Assembly: GCF_002159845.1 (NCBI RefSeq) | Contig: NZ_NFJK01000013.1 | Span: 1-64,000, forward strand | Direction: 5' to 3' | Length of the DNA stretch: 64,000 bases | Origin: Anaeromassilibacillus sp. An250 | Lineage (GTDB): Bacteria; Bacillota; Clostridia; Oscillospirales; Acutalibacteraceae | Shown here: positions 48,865 through 60,100 of the stretch, one piece after another | Layout of the letters: the number at the start of each line of letters is the position of its first letter | How positions within the stretch are numbered: position 1 is the first letter of the stretch | Translations under genes and position numbers: made by a program | The notes under the pieces: model-generated | Seen by the model: only the letters and a program-made list of their open reading frames with translations | What the model was told of the DNA's origin: nothing | Database searches by the model: none

Positions 48865-51054
48865 TTATGCGTTTGCCGCTGCCGAACGGCGGCGGAGTTC
48901 CGCGGTACGGTTCGGGTCCGGGCGGAACAACAGGAAGAGCAGCAACGCAAGGATGATGATGGCCGCTGCGGAGCCGATGGTAAAGCCGGCGCCGGAGAAG
49001 AGCAGGCTGAACTGGTAGAGCATCAACGCCACGCAATAGGCGAAGACACATTGATACCCAATGGCAAAGGCCGTCCATTTGGCGCTCGCCATTTCGCGCT
49101 TGATCGCGCCGATGGCCGCGAAGCAGGGCGCGCACAGCAGGTTAAATGCCAGGAAGGAGAGTTTTGCGCCCATCGTGGGAAGCATAGTGGAAACCGCCGT
49201 CCAGAGGCCGGGGTCGGTTTCGCCTGCATCTGCCAGGCCGAAGAGCACGCCGAAGGTGCTGACCACGTTTTCCTTTGCCACCAGGCCGGTGATCGTGGCG
49301 ACAGCGCCCTGCCAGTTGCCAAAGCCGAGCGGCGCAAAGATCCAGGCGATTGCGTTGCCGAGGTAAGCCAGGATGCTGAAGTCCATCTGGTTGACCACAG
49401 GGTCCTCCATGTCCAGCATACCGAAGGTGGCGCCGCCGCTTGCCCAGCCGAAGTTGCTGAGGAACCAGACGGCACCGCAGGCGACGAAGATTACCGTACC
49501 AGCTTTGATGATAAAGGCTTTGCCGCGCTCCAGCATATGGATTAGCACGCTTCTCGGGGAGGGGATGTGGTACTGCGGAAGCTCCATTACGAACGGGGCA
49601 GGGTCGCCCGCAAACATCTTAGTCTTTTTGAGGATGATGCCAGAGACGATGACCGCTGCAACCCCGAGGAAGTAGAACAACGGCGCCACCCATCCGGCCT
49701 GTTCCGTGCCGAACATGGAGCCGAACATCAGCGCGATGATCGGCAGCTTGGCGCTGCACGGGATAAAGGTGGTGGTCATGATGGTCATACGGCGGTCTTT
49801 TTCCGTTTCAATGGTCTTGGTGGCCATGACGCCTGGCACGCCGCAGCCGGAGGAAATCAGCATCGGGATAAAGCTCTTTCCCGAAAGGCCAAACTTGCGG
49901 AAAATGCGGTCCATAATGAACGCCACGCGCGCCATATAGCCGCAGTCCTCCAAAATAGCGAGGAAGAAAAACAGGATAAGCATCTGCGGGACAAAGCCAA
50001 GCACAGCGCCGACGCCGCCGATGATGCCGTCTACAATCAGGCCGTTGAGCCAATCCGCAGCGCCAGCGGCTGTCAGCCAGCCGCCCACGGTGGGTTGAAT
50101 CCACTCGCCGAACAAGGTGTCGTTCATAAAATCTGTGACAATCGTGCCGATGGTTGTCACCGTGATATAATAGACGGCAAACATGATAACCACAAAGATT
50201 GGCAGGGCCAACCAGCGGTTTGTGACAACCCGGTCGATCTTATCGCTCATCGATAGGCCAGAGCGCTTTTTATGTACACAGTTTTTCATGAGCTTGGCGA
50301 TGTAGGCATAGCGTTCGTTGGTGATGATGCTTTCGCTGTCGTCGTCCAGCTCTTTTTCTACGGAAGCAATGGCTGTTTCCAACGCATCCTTCGTCTGGGC
50401 GCTGAAATTGCACTGCGCCATGACCCGCTCGTCGCGCTCAAACAGCTTCACCGCATACCAACGCTCATGCGCCACGGGGACTTGGCCATGTACGGCCTTG
50501 GCGATATGGTCAAGCGCTTCTTCAACGGTTTTGGTGAATTCATGCTGTGGGGCGGAAGCCTTTTTTGCCTTTGCAAGGGCGATGGCGCGCTCTGCCGCCT
50601 CCATGGAGCCGGTGCCTTTGAGGGCGCTGGTCTCGATGATTTCGCAGCCCAGCGCTGCGGAGAGCTTGCGGGTGTCGATGGTGTCGCCGTTCTTTTTTAC
50701 CAGGTCGATCATGTTAAGGGCGATAACCACAGGGATGCCCAGCTCCAAAATCTGGGTGGTCAAATAGAGGTTGCGCTCCAGGTTGGTCCCGTCCACCAGG
50801 TTGATGATGGCGTCGGGTTGTTCGTTGAGCAGGTAGTCGCGGCTGACCACCTCTTCCAGCGTGTAGGGGGAGAGGGAATAGATGCCCGGCAGGTCCGTGA
50901 TGATGACGTCCTTGTGCCCGCGGAGCTTGCCCTCTTTCTTTTCGACCGTGACGCCCGGCCAGTTGCCGACATACTGGCTGCTGCCAGTCAGGTCGTTGAA
51001 CATGGTAGTCTTGCCGCAGTTCGGGTTGCCGGCAAGCGCGATTTTCATTTGCAT
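48865..51054 (-). CDS. feoB: Ferrous iron transport protein B
   Basis: Membrane GTPase channel for Fe(II). The N-terminal G domain has G1 GNPNCGKTT (9-17), G3 DLPG near 55-58, and G4 NMIDL near 115; residues 1-170 form the G domain, then a helical GDI domain of about 100 residues. The membrane part (about 285-720) has the two GATE cores with Cys/Gly/Pro motifs (VPQMLILFFFLAILEDCGYMAR, GCGVPGVMATKT, LPIIALMFGSMF). At 729 residues it has the normal length. Its start lies 26 bases after an iron-box palindrome (51080-51095). Start may be M1 or M3. Confidence 0.96.
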   Translation of the reverse strand: MQMKIALAGNPNCGKTTMFNDLTGSSQYVGNWPGVTVEKKEGKLRGHKDVIITDLPGIYSLSPYTLEEVVSRDYLLNEQPDAIINLVDGTNLERNLYLTTQILELGIPVVIALNMIDLVKKNGDTIDTRKLSAALGCEIIETSALKGTGSMEAAERAIALAKAKKASAPQHEFTKTVEEALDHIAKAVHGQVPVAHERWYAVKLFERDERVMAQCNFSAQTKDALETAIASVEKELDDDSESIITNERYAYIAKLMKNCVHKKRSGLSMSDKIDRVVTNRWLALPIFVVIMFAVYYITVTTIGTIVTDFMNDTLFGEWIQPTVGGWLTAAGAADWLNGLIVDGIIGGVGAVLGFVPQMLILFFFLAILEDCGYMARVAFIMDRIFRKFGLSGKSFIPMLISSGCGVPGVMATKTIETEKDRRMTIMTTTFIPCSAKLPIIALMFGSMFGTEQAGWVAPLFYFLGVAAVIVSGIILKKTKMFAGDPAPFVMELPQYHIPSPRSVLIHMLERGKAFIIKAGTVIFVACGAVWFLSNFGWASGGATFGMLDMEDPVVNQMDFSILAYLGNAIAWIFAPLGFGNWQGAVATITGLVAKENVVSTFGVLFGLADAGETDPGLWTAVSTMLPTMGAKLSFLAFNLLCAPCFAAIGAIKREMASAKWTAFAIGYQCVFAYCVALMLYQFSLLFSGAGFTIGSAAAIIILALLLFLLFRPDPNRTAELRRRSAAANA

Positions 51055-51079
51055 TCCGATGTTCCTCCTCGATACAATT

Positions 51080-51095
51080 GTTAGTTATGGCTAAC
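51080..51095. promoter_or_regulatory. Iron-box palindrome before feoB
   Basis: GTTAG (51080-51084), six bases, CTAAC (51091-51095). It lies between feoA and feoB, so feoB may also be transcribed separately. The stretch 51096-51265 shows no gene. Confidence 0.7.
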
Positions 51096-51265
51096 TTATG
51101 GGCCTTTTATCATCTGGATGGAAAACAAAGCGCTGCGCAGTCGGATACCGCGGCAGGGCCTTTGCAAGCGGCTTGCGCATTTGGCGTTCCCGCTCCATCC
51201 TTCATCTGAAAGTCCGCAGCCCGTCTGGGGTGGGGCCGCCCTAGGCAGGGCGGCATTCAAACGCC

Positions 51266-51490
51266 TTATGCTTCCAGAAGAATGTTTTCCGCCTCGCTCT
51301 TGCGGATGGAAAGCTCGTAGCCGCGTACGTTGATCTCGACCGGGTCGCCCAGAGGCGCAACCTTGCGCACATAAATCTGTGTGCCCTTTGTGATGCCCAT
51401 ATCCATGATGCGGCGCTTGAGCGCACCCTCGCCGGCCAGCTTCGCCACGGATACGGTCTCGCCGCACTTTGCTTCCTTCAATGTTCTCAT
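51266..51490 (-). CDS. feoA: Ferrous iron transport protein A (second copy)
   Basis: A 74-residue SH3-like protein (TLKEAKCGETVSVAKLAGEGALKRRIMDMGITKGTQIYVRKVAPLGDPVEINVRGYELSIRKSEAENILLEA, read in parts): the MGI(T)KG turn and DPVEI(N)VRGYELSIRK motif are FeoA marks. FeoA helps FeoB, probably as a GTPase partner. AGGAGGGATC precedes ATG 51490. 170 bases separate it from feoB with an iron box, and 21 from the first feoA. Confidence 0.9.
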   Translation of the reverse strand: MRTLKEAKCGETVSVAKLAGEGALKRRIMDMGITKGTQIYVRKVAPLGDPVEINVRGYELSIRKSEAENILLEA

Positions 51491-51511
51491 GATGATCCCT
51501 CCTAAATGAAA

Positions 51512-51796
51512 TCAGGCTGTCAGGATACGGCTGGCCATCGATTTGCTAATCGCCACCCGGGTCCCTTTTACATTGACGATCATGTTGCCGTTCAATTCAG
51601 AAACGACCGAAACCTGCGCGCCCTCTGCAAAGCCAAGGTTCTGCAAAAAGCGGCGGACTTCATCTTTTCCGCGGATCGCATGCACTTCCACCGTCTTGCC
51701 CGCTTCCGCCATGGCCAGCGGCATCAACATGACCTGTGCGGCCGGTGCGGGGGGTTCCTGCACAGGCGTATGCAGAGCAGCTTCTTTTGCCAACAT
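51512..51796 (-). CDS. feoA: Ferrous iron transport protein A (first copy)
   Basis: A 94-residue FeoA with an N-terminal extension of about 20 residues (MLAKEAALHTPVQEPPAPAA). The core has NLGFAEGAQVSVVSELNGNMIVNVKGTRVAISKSMASRILTA, i.e. the FeoA SH3 fold. The ATG at 51796 is chosen 8 bases after AAAAGGAG; a GTG at 51805 lies in the ribosome site. First gene of the feo operon, directly behind three iron-box sites. Two FeoA copies before FeoB occur in other clostridia. Confidence 0.85.
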   Translation of the reverse strand: MLAKEAALHTPVQEPPAPAAQVMLMPLAMAEAGKTVEVHAIRGKDEVRRFLQNLGFAEGAQVSVVSELNGNMIVNVKGTRVAISKSMASRILTA

Positions 51797-51815
51797 CTCC
51801 GTCACTCCTTTTAAA

Positions 51816-51831
51816 GTTAGATTAGGCTAAC
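51816..51831. promoter_or_regulatory. Iron-box palindrome 1 before feoA
   Basis: GTTAG-ATTAGG-CTAAC, embedded in AAAGTTAG...CTAACTTT, a perfect 8-bp-arm dyad. It is close to the classical DtxR box TTAGGTTAGSCTAACCTAA. It lies about 20 bases before ATG 51796. Confidence 0.75.
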
Positions 51832-51851
51832 TTTTAAACATTTTATTAGGG

Positions 51852-51867
51852 GTTAGCTCTCGCTAAT
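51852..51867. promoter_or_regulatory. Iron-box palindrome 2 before feoA
   Basis: GTTAG-CTCTCG-CTAAT, same six-base spacing, in a GGGGTTAGC/GCTAATCCC dyad. Confidence 0.65.
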
Positions 51868-51885
51868 CCCATTTCTGCGGATATT

Positions 51886-51915
51886 AGTTTACACCAGCTA
51901 ACTTGCGTTTGTCAA
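51886..51915 (-). promoter_or_regulatory. Candidate feo operon promoter with degenerate iron box
   Basis: On the minus strand TTGACA (51915-51910), 18-base spacer, TAAACT (51891-51886). A degenerate iron box (GTTTA-N6-CTAAC, 51887-51902) overlaps the -10, as expected for repression. The other two boxes lie in the leader. Confidence 0.55.
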
Positions 51916-51993
51916 TAGGTTTCTAAAATTTTTTCCAGATTACAGGAAACACGCTGGCCAGCTGGAACCCGCGGGAAAGCTTGGGGAAAGCAA

Positions 51994-52018
51994 AAGGCCC
52001 GGCGGGTCTGCCGGGCCT
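51994..52018 (-). terminator. Terminator-type hairpin between feoA and flavodoxin
   Basis: AGGCCCGGC/GCCGGGCCT stem, followed on the minus strand by TTTTGCTTT. It could end the flavodoxin transcript. The 52019-52243 stretch also has short repeats (TATGGAGTACC twice, and two GCCGGATGC hairpins at about 52090 and 52185-52207) of unclear role. Confidence 0.55.
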
Positions 52019-52243
52019 CTGCGACTAAGGAAGAAAATATCTGTATGGAGTACCTTGTAAGCGGTGTTAGAGGTTAGAGGAGACGCCGAGCCGGATGCGG
52101 CAGGCACCCGGCAGCCGTCCCGTATGGAGTACCCTATAAGCAATTTGTGATGACACTTGATCGCAATATTAAAGCGGAAGCGGGGCCGGATGCGGTTGGC
52201 ATCCGGCGGCTTTCCAAAAAATGGGATACAAAGAGAAACCCAC

Positions 52244-52651
52244 TTAAAACGCAGAGAACCGCTTGCCAAACGCTTCACATTCGGCTTCGTCGGGCGCGCC
52301 GTTGGCCATTAGGCCCTCTTCAAAGAGCTGCGCCCCGTCGCCGGAGACACGGTCCTGCCAATCGCGCATCCACTGCCCGTCGCCCCAGCCGTAGGAGCCG
52401 AAGAGCGCGACCTTCTTGCCGGAAAGGCTACCTTCTACATCGGCAAAGAAGGGCTCGAATTCGCTTTCTTCCAGGACTTCGTCGCCCATGGCCGGGCATC
52501 CGAACGCAATCTTGTCGTATTGCGCCACGGCGGAAGCGTCAGCCTCCGAAACCGGCATCACGTCGGCATCCCCAATGCCGGATGCAATGGCGTTCGCCAT
52601 GGCCTCGGTATTGCCGGTGCCTGTCCAATAGATCACTGCTGTTTTACTCAT
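52244..52651 (-). CDS. Flavodoxin
   Basis: A 135-residue FMN electron carrier that replaces ferredoxin when iron is low. The FMN phosphate loop is YWTGTGNTEAMANAI (residues 8-22), followed by KIAFGCPAMGDEVLEESEFEPF (near 52-73) and VALFGSYGWGDGQWMRDW (near 83-100). ATG 52651 follows AGGAGGTTTTTGC. It lies after the DUF3793 gene and in the same orientation as the feo operon, so iron control is likely, in line with the usual role of flavodoxins. Confidence 0.93.
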   Translation of the reverse strand: MSKTAVIYWTGTGNTEAMANAIASGIGDADVMPVSEADASAVAQYDKIAFGCPAMGDEVLEESEFEPFFADVEGSLSGKKVALFGSYGWGDGQWMRDWQDRVSGDGAQLFEEGLMANGAPDEAECEAFGKRFSAF

Positions 52652-52747
52652 AGCAAAAACCTCCTGATCTGCGCGGCGCTGTTGGGAATGCTTCCCCACC
52701 CGCGCGGGTAAGTTTGTCGGATTTTCCTTATATACAGGTATGCTGTT

Positions 52748-53308
52748 TTATGCAGCGGGAAGTGCGGCGAGGATATGTAGGAAAGGCACGCCTTGCTCCA
52801 AATGGTTGCACAAGGCCCGCGAACACTGCTCATATTTTTCAAACAGGTGTTTCGCATATGCTTCATCGCCGTATACTTTCCACATGCCGCAGCATTTGCA
52901 GTTGCGGCCTTTTTCCCGGATGAAGCCGGTCACGTCCTCCATAGGATAGCCCAGGAAGCAGCCGATCTCGTGGGGGAACCCTTTTTCCAGGCGGGCCCGG
53001 CGTTGCAGCCAGGCGAGCATCGCGTCCATCCCCTCTGTGACGGGATAGCCAAACCGGATAAGGCAATCTTGGACGTCTGGGCGGCGGAGCTGCTGTTTTA
53101 GCAGGCGTTCGCGGTAGACCAGCGTCAAGGTGCGCGCGCCGCATGCACAGATGGAAAATGTCCGGATGCCCTTTTCTTCCAGGAGTGACCGGTAGGCGGA
53201 GAGCGATGCGCTGCAGGAAGCAGGGCAGGAAAAAAGGTTGGACGGCTTCATTCCCGCGAGAACCGGGGCGCAGTTGCGCGCCAAAATGGATTCTACCGTA
53301 TCCGCCAT
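52748..53308 (-). CDS. DUF3793 family protein
   Basis: A 186-residue protein of the clostridial DUF3793 family, which is often next to flavodoxin or feo genes (from memory). Features: ARNCAPVLAGMKPSNLFSCP near the start, LTLVYRERLL near 65, DCLIRFGYP near 80, FPHEIGCFLGYPMEDVTGFI near 113-132 and CKCCGMWKVYGDEAYA near 138. Many cysteines suggest metal or heme binding. Function unknown. ATG 53308 is behind AGGAGGGAACC; the two iron boxes upstream support iron control. Confidence 0.87.
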   Translation of the reverse strand: MADTVESILARNCAPVLAGMKPSNLFSCPASCSASLSAYRSLLEEKGIRTFSICACGARTLTLVYRERLLKQQLRRPDVQDCLIRFGYPVTEGMDAMLAWLQRRARLEKGFPHEIGCFLGYPMEDVTGFIREKGRNCKCCGMWKVYGDEAYAKHLFEKYEQCSRALCNHLEQGVPFLHILAALPAA

Positions 53309-53329
53309 GGGGTTCCCTCCTAAATATTG

Positions 53330-53345
53330 GTTAGTCATAGCTAAC
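53330..53345. promoter_or_regulatory. Iron-box palindrome before the DUF3793 gene
   Basis: GTTAG-TCATAG-CTAAC, 22 bases upstream of ATG 53308. Confidence 0.7.
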
Positions 53346-53510
53346 TGATTGGTAAAAAGAAAAAACAAGTGGAAAAGAAGCGCTCCAAAAGCCTGACAAT
53401 TCTGTGGGGCCGATACCGGCCGGGGCAGTGGCGCTTCTTGCTGGCTTTGGTGCGTATGGCCCCGTGTGCCATCAACGCAACGTAGGCTTGCAACCAGCAT
53501 CCGCTTCTTG

Positions 53511-53526
53511 ATTAGCACCTGCTAAC
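53511..53526. promoter_or_regulatory. Distal iron-box-like palindrome
   Basis: ATTAG-CACCTG-CTAAC, same spacing, about 200 bases before the DUF3793 start. Confidence 0.5.
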
Positions 53527-54169
53527 CACGGCTCTATGGTACCATGCGTTCCAGAGGATGTCAAGCGGTTTGCGACATGTTAGATAAGGATAAGATAAAT
53601 CGCCAGGGAAAGGGCGGGCTGCGGGCAGGGCCTTCCCGCTTTCTGGGAAGGGAGGTTCCATGGCGCTCTTTACAAAAATGGCCTGTTGGGCAAGCGGGCG
53701 GGCAGATTCCCGCCCGCCAATATAGCAAGACGATGGCCCTAGGCGATTCTTTTTCAAAATACCTGGCAATCGTTTGAAATGCCTTTTATGGATAAATTTC
53801 TCAAACATATGGAGAAATGTTTCATTTAGGCAAAGAGAAAATAAATTTGATATCTTGCCAAAGAATTTTGTATGGATTCTTCTGCTTGGCATCTTTATTA
53901 TAAAGGCGTACGCATATATGTGCAAAGTTTTTGAGCATAGTGATGGGTTTCCCTAAGTGTGAAGGCTTTTTTTCAAAGGTGCCTTTCATAAAGGGGAGCA
54001 TATATATACGGAAAGCGGGGTAAGCGGCACGCGGGATATGTAAAATTGCTGTTTCGCTGTGCTTTGGGCCTAAGGTCTTATATCTGAAAGACTTGCAGGA
54101 AAGAAAGGAGGAGGTTGCAGAATAGAAGAAAAGGAGTCTACGGCATTATACAATGGAAGGAGAAGAAGT
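53527..54169. other. Long intergenic region before the glycosidases
   Basis: About 640 bases with no supported ORF. A GC-rich hairpin, arms GCGGGCGGG and CCCGCCCGC, lies at 53694-53717. The last 300 bases are AT-rich and probably carry the promoter of the GH2 gene; I could not pick a convincing pair. Confidence 0.45.
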
Positions 54170-57100
54170 ATGAAAACAGCATGGCAAAAGTGGACGGCCT
54201 GCCTCCTGGCAACGCTGATGGTCCTCGGCTCTGTGTTTGCCGGGCCGGGCGTTGCGGCATGGGCGGCCGGGCCGGACGATGGCAATGCCGCGGCATTGCC
54301 GAGCTCCGCAGCGGAACCCGGCAGGGAAACCATCAATTTCAACAACGATTGGCTGTACTATAAGGGTGACATCACCGGTGCGGAAGCGGTGGATTTTGAG
54401 GACAGCGAATGGCTCTATGTGAACCTGCCGCACAGCACGATCCACTATACCCCGGACAACTATTATCAGAAGGACCTCGGGGTCTTCTGGTACCGCAAGC
54501 ACTTTACCGTACCGGAGGAAATGCAGGGCAAAAAGCTCTACATCACCTTTGAGGCGGCGATGCAGGCCGCGGAAGTGTGGCTCAATGGGGAGAAAGTTGG
54601 CTCCCATCAGGGCGGCTACACCGCGTTTGTAATCGACCTGACCGATTTCGTGTCCTATGGCGAGGAAAACGTGATCGCGGTGCGCATCGATACGCGCCCG
54701 AACACGGCCTTCAACCCCGGCAAGACCAACCCGGACTTCCAGTATTTCGGGGGCCTGTACCGGAATGTATACCTCACGGCGATGGACACGCTGCATGTGA
54801 GCGACGCGGTCTATGAGAACGAGGCCGCAGGCGGCGGGCTCTTCCTGACGGCCCCCTCCGTCACCAAGGAGAGCGCCACAGTCAAGGCGCAGACCGACGT
54901 GAAGAACGAAGGGGCGCAGGCGGAAGACACCACCGTCCGCACGGAGATTGTGGATGAGGACGGTTCGGTGGTCGCCACAAAGGAGGACACCGCCTCGATT
55001 GAAGCGGGCGAGCGCTATGCGTTTACCCAGGAGCTGGTGGTGGAAACCCCGCGCCTGTGGTCCGTCAATACGCCGGAGCTCTACACCGTGCGCACCACGG
55101 TCCTGACCGGCGATACGGTCCGCGATTCCCTGGAGACCACCTATGGTATCCGCAAGGTGGAATGGAAGCGCGATGGCTGCTACATCAACGACGAATTTGT
55201 GGAACTCAACGGTGTAAACCTCCACTCGGAGACGGGCATGCTCGGCAACGCGCAGTCCAACGACGCGATCTTTGAGGAGGTCCGCCGCTTGAAGGAGTGG
55301 GGCTTCGATTTCATCCGCATGTCCCACTACCCGCACGCGCCGGCATTCTACGCCGCGTGCGACAAATACGGCGTGGCGGTGATCGACTGCCTCTCCGGTT
55401 GGCAGCAGTTTGTCAACACCGATAGCTTTAAGAATGCGACCTATCAGGAAGTGCGCGACATGTTCCACATGAACCGCAACTACTGCTCCATTGTCGCATG
55501 GGAGCCGAGCCTCAACGAGAGCAGCTACAACCAGGCGTGGGCGCAGGAAGTGCAGCGCATTTCCCACGAGGAATACCCGACGGACGGGGATTCCCGCATC
55601 TATACCGGCGGCTGGAGATACTGGAATGTATTCGACATGGGCGTCGGCACCCCGCAGGCAAACGTCATCGGCGACGCTGCCACCTACAGCGACAAGCCGG
55701 TGATCGTCAGCGAGTACGGCGATTGGAACTATGGCGGCTATACCTCCACCACCCGTGTGACCCGCGAGCCGGCGCACACGAAGTTTAATGGCGGCGACGA
55801 GGGCATGCTGATCCAGTGCGACAACCTCCAGGAGTCCATGGCCCTCAACCGCAGCCAGGAGTGGGGCGGCGCCTATGCCTATTGGCAGTACGCCGACTAT
55901 GCAGGGTTTGATACCACGGACCTCACCTACTGCGGCGTTGTGGACATCTACCGCATCCCGAAGTTCAGCGCATACTTTGTGCAGAGCCAGCGCGACGCGG
56001 ATATCGACCTGAGCGAATACGGGATTGACAGCGGCCCGATGGTCTTCGTGGCCAATACCTGGGCTTCCGATTCCCCGGACCAGGTCCGCGTATTCAGCAA
56101 CTGCGACGAAGTGGAACTCTTTGTCAACGGCGAGTCGATCGGCAGGCAGACCCCCGACACGCAGATGTGGGGTCCGCACGGCGACGGCAGCCCGAATAAC
56201 TACCCGGCCGAAGGCGCGGGCAAATACATCAGCACCGAAAACCTCAAGCACCCGCCGTTCACCTTTGACCTGAGCGCCTACACGCCGGGCGAGGGCACCA
56301 TCACGGCGGTCGGCTATATCGATGGCCAGCAGGTGGCGGAATATGTCCGCCGCGCGCCGGAAGAAGCCGCGCAGCTCACCCTTGAGGCGGAAAACGACGA
56401 GCCGCTCAAGCTGGACGGCAGCACCGCCAAGCTGGTCTGGGTCGACGTGCGGGATGCAAACGGCACCGTGGTCAACACGGCGGACAATGCCATCACCTTC
56501 TCCGTGGACGGCCCCGGCATCGTGGTCGGCGACAAGACCGAGGCCGACGAGGGCCAGGCGACCAAGACCATCACCGCATTGGGCGGACAGATGGGCGTTT
56601 GGGTGCGCAGCAAGCGCGGTTCGGGCGACATCACCCTGACGGCGACCTCCAATGGGCTCACCACCGCAACCCTCACCATCCCGACCGAGACGGTCGAGGG
56701 CCTGCCGGAAGTCCCGGAGGGCGGCGACGCAGACGAGGCGGATTATGTGGCGCCGGAGCAGCCGGCCACCGACAACCTGTTCCTCAATAAGCCCGCGAGC
56801 GCCAGCAGCGAAAACACCAGCAGTCAGCTGGGCGTCGAGGCTGCGGAGCGCGCTAACGACGGCGACGAAACGACCAAATGGTGCGCCAGAGTGACCGACA
56901 CAAGCGACAGCTCGGTTGGCCCGCACTGGTGGCAGGTCGACATGGGCGACACCTACAACCTTGAGAGCGTGGAAATCCTCTTCGAGATGAATACCAATTA
57001 TAAGTATCAGATCGCGGTCTCCGACAGCCCGGACATGACGCAGGCCGATGTGGTCGTGGACCGCAGCAGCAATGCGGAGAGTGTCCAGCGCGTGACGGAG

Positions 57101-60100
57101 AACATCGACCGGGAATGCCGGTATGTGCGCGTGTATGTCAACTGCCCGGCTTCCAACATCTGGCCCTGCATTTTGGAGGTCAAGGGCGTGGGCGAGAGCC
57201 TCAACACCAACGTGGCGCTCGGCAAGGACGCGACCGCCAGCCGGGAGGGTTCCGGCCATCCGGCTTCGGACGCGGTGGACGGCGACCCGAGCACCTATTG
57301 GACCAACGCGGCGATGGGCGCGGCCAACTGGCAGGTGGACCTCGGCGGCGATTACCAGATCAACCAGGTGGACGTGGACTTTGTCTGGGGCGACGGTTCC
57401 CTGATGCACAACTTCACCCTGCAAAGCTCCATGGACGGCAACAGCTGGACCGATGTGGCAACCTACAGCGGCCCGGATAAGACCGCTTCCCTCCAGGTGG
57501 ATACGCTTGCCCGTTACCTGCGCGTATACAATCTGTATGCGGGCGACGGCACAAGGGATTGGACGGAAATCGCAGAATTCTGCGCCTACGGCTCCGAGGC
57601 GGCGGAAGAGACGCGCCTGGATTACGGCGCCCCGTCCTATGCGAGCTCCAGCGCGGCGGACAGCGACCCGTCCTATGGCAACGACGGCGACCCGGCCAAG
57701 TATTGGGTCCCGGCGCCGGACGATGCATCCCCGTGGTGGTACTATGACGCAGGCGGCCTGTACGATATGAGCAATGTGCAGCTTACCTGGAACAGCGAGC
57801 AATCCCACCGCTATACCATCGACCTCTCCGTGGATGGGGAGACCTGGACCACCGTCGCCGACCATATGGACGGCAGCGAAGCGTTGACCCTGACGAACGA
57901 CGACATCTCCGGCTTGGCGCGCTATGTGCGCATTTCGCTCCCGGCGGGCAGCACCGAAGGGTTCTGGATCAACTCCACCGGCCGCGAGGCCTCCGCAAGG
58001 CTGGTCACAGGCGTGGAAACGCTGGACAGCGTGGAAGCGTATGTGGGCACGGCGTTTGAGGACCTGGACCTGCCGGACGAAATCAGCGCCACCCTGGAGG
58101 GCGACCTCTCGACCAAGCTCCCGGTGGTCTGGGATGAGGACAGCTACCGCGCGGATACCGCGGAAGAGCAGACCATCACCGGCACCCTGACGATGATCCC
58201 GGGCGTCAAGAACAGCGACGGCGTGAAGGCTTCCATCGTCGTGGACGTCCAGGAGATCCCGGAGCAGACCGTTTCCATGGCCCTGACAGCGCCGGAAACC
58301 GTGGCCCCGGGCAGCACCTTTACCGTAACCCATTCCTTCAGCGGCCTCGGCGAGCTGATGGATCCCCTCTATATCGTCCAGATGGACCTCACCTATCCGG
58401 AGGGCCTGACCTGCGAGTCGGTCGTCCCGAACGACGGCATCGACGGGAACCTGACGGTCGGCATCCACAACGACGAACAGAAAGTGACGATCCTTTACGA
58501 TAGCAATACCTTTGACGGCCTGCCCACGGACGCGAGCGGCCTGTTTACCGCCACGTTTGCGGTGGACGAAGCGATGGCGGAAGGCGATTACACCATCGGA
58601 ATGGGCAATGTGATCGCCCTGACGGTGGACGGCAACGACGTCGGCAGCGCGCTGCAGAATGCGGCCGTGCAGGTTGGGCAGACCGCGCCGGAGACGGCGG
58701 ACCTGACCGTGACCTTTAACGGCAAGGATGCAAAGCTGTGGATCGACGGGGAAGAGCAGACCATTGCCAACCTCCTCGGCACCTACAAGCAGGCGGACGT
58801 TGCAAACGGCGAAGCGCTCACGTTTGACTTCACGCCGGCGGTGGACGGCAGAATCTTCCGCGCGGTGACGGTGAACGGCGGCGAGCCGGAACTCATCGGC
58901 GAGGATTCCTATACGTACACCGGGACGATGGACACCCTGAACCCGACGCTTAGCTTTGCGTTTGAGACGGTGAGCAAGACCACCCTGCAGGCTGTGATCG
59001 ACTACGCGCAGGCGCGCATCGACGCGGGCGACGTGGACAACCTGGTCCCGGCCGTGCAGGAGAAGTTCCAGAAGGCGTTCGACGCGGCGGTCGAGGTCAA
59101 CGACGACCCGGCGGCCACCCAGGACGAGATCAACGAGGCGTGGAGCAACCTGCTGGACGCCCTGCATTATCTGGACTTCACCGTGGGCGACAAGACAAAG
59201 CTCGAAGAGCTGGTTGCCATTGCGGAGACGCTGGACGAGGCCGACTATACAGCGGCGAGCTGGGAGGCATTCCAGGATGCGCTCGCAGCGGCACAGGAGA
59301 CCGTAGAAGATGAAAACGCCGTCCAGAACGACATCGACAGCGCATACGATGCGCTCTACGACGCGATGATGGACCTGGCCGGCACGGCGGACCGCACGAC
59401 GCTGGACATGGTCATCGCAGAGGCGGAGGCCATCCGCGCCGGCCTGGACAGCTACCTGGAAGAGGGCAAGCAGGAATTCCTGGATGCCCTGGAAGCAGCC
59501 AAGGCGATCGGCAACGACGCAACCCAGGCCGAAGTTGACGCAGCGGCCGAGGCGCTCAACCGGGCGATGGCGGACCTGCGCAAAGCGCCGGACCGCGAAG
59601 AGCTGGAAGCGCTTCTCAGCCGCATGGAATCCAAGGACCTGAGCAGCTATACCGCATCCAGCGCAGCGGCGTTTACCGCGGCGAAGAACAACCTGGCCGC
59701 GGTGCTGGCGAAGTCCGACGCAACGCCGGAAGAGCTGGCGGCGGCGCAGGATACCGCGCTGCAGGCGGAAAAGAACCTCAAGAAAAAGACCCAGAACAGC
59801 AGCTCGCAGGGTTCCTCCTCCAGCAGCTCCAACAGCGGCAACGCCTATGGCGCGGCTGGAACGGCAACGGTGAACCCGGTGGTCAATGCGGCGCAGTCCG
59901 TTGTAGAACAGACTTCGGTCCGCAGCGATACGACGCTCCCGTTCACCCTGACCAGAGGCAGCGCGTACTGCTTCAAGATGACGGTGCTCAACGGCAGCAA
60001 TGTGATGCCGAGCTTCACCGTGGGCAATGGCAGCGTGCTCAAGACGCAGTTTGTGGCGAGATCCGGAAATGACTACTACTTCCGCGTCTATGCAACCGGC

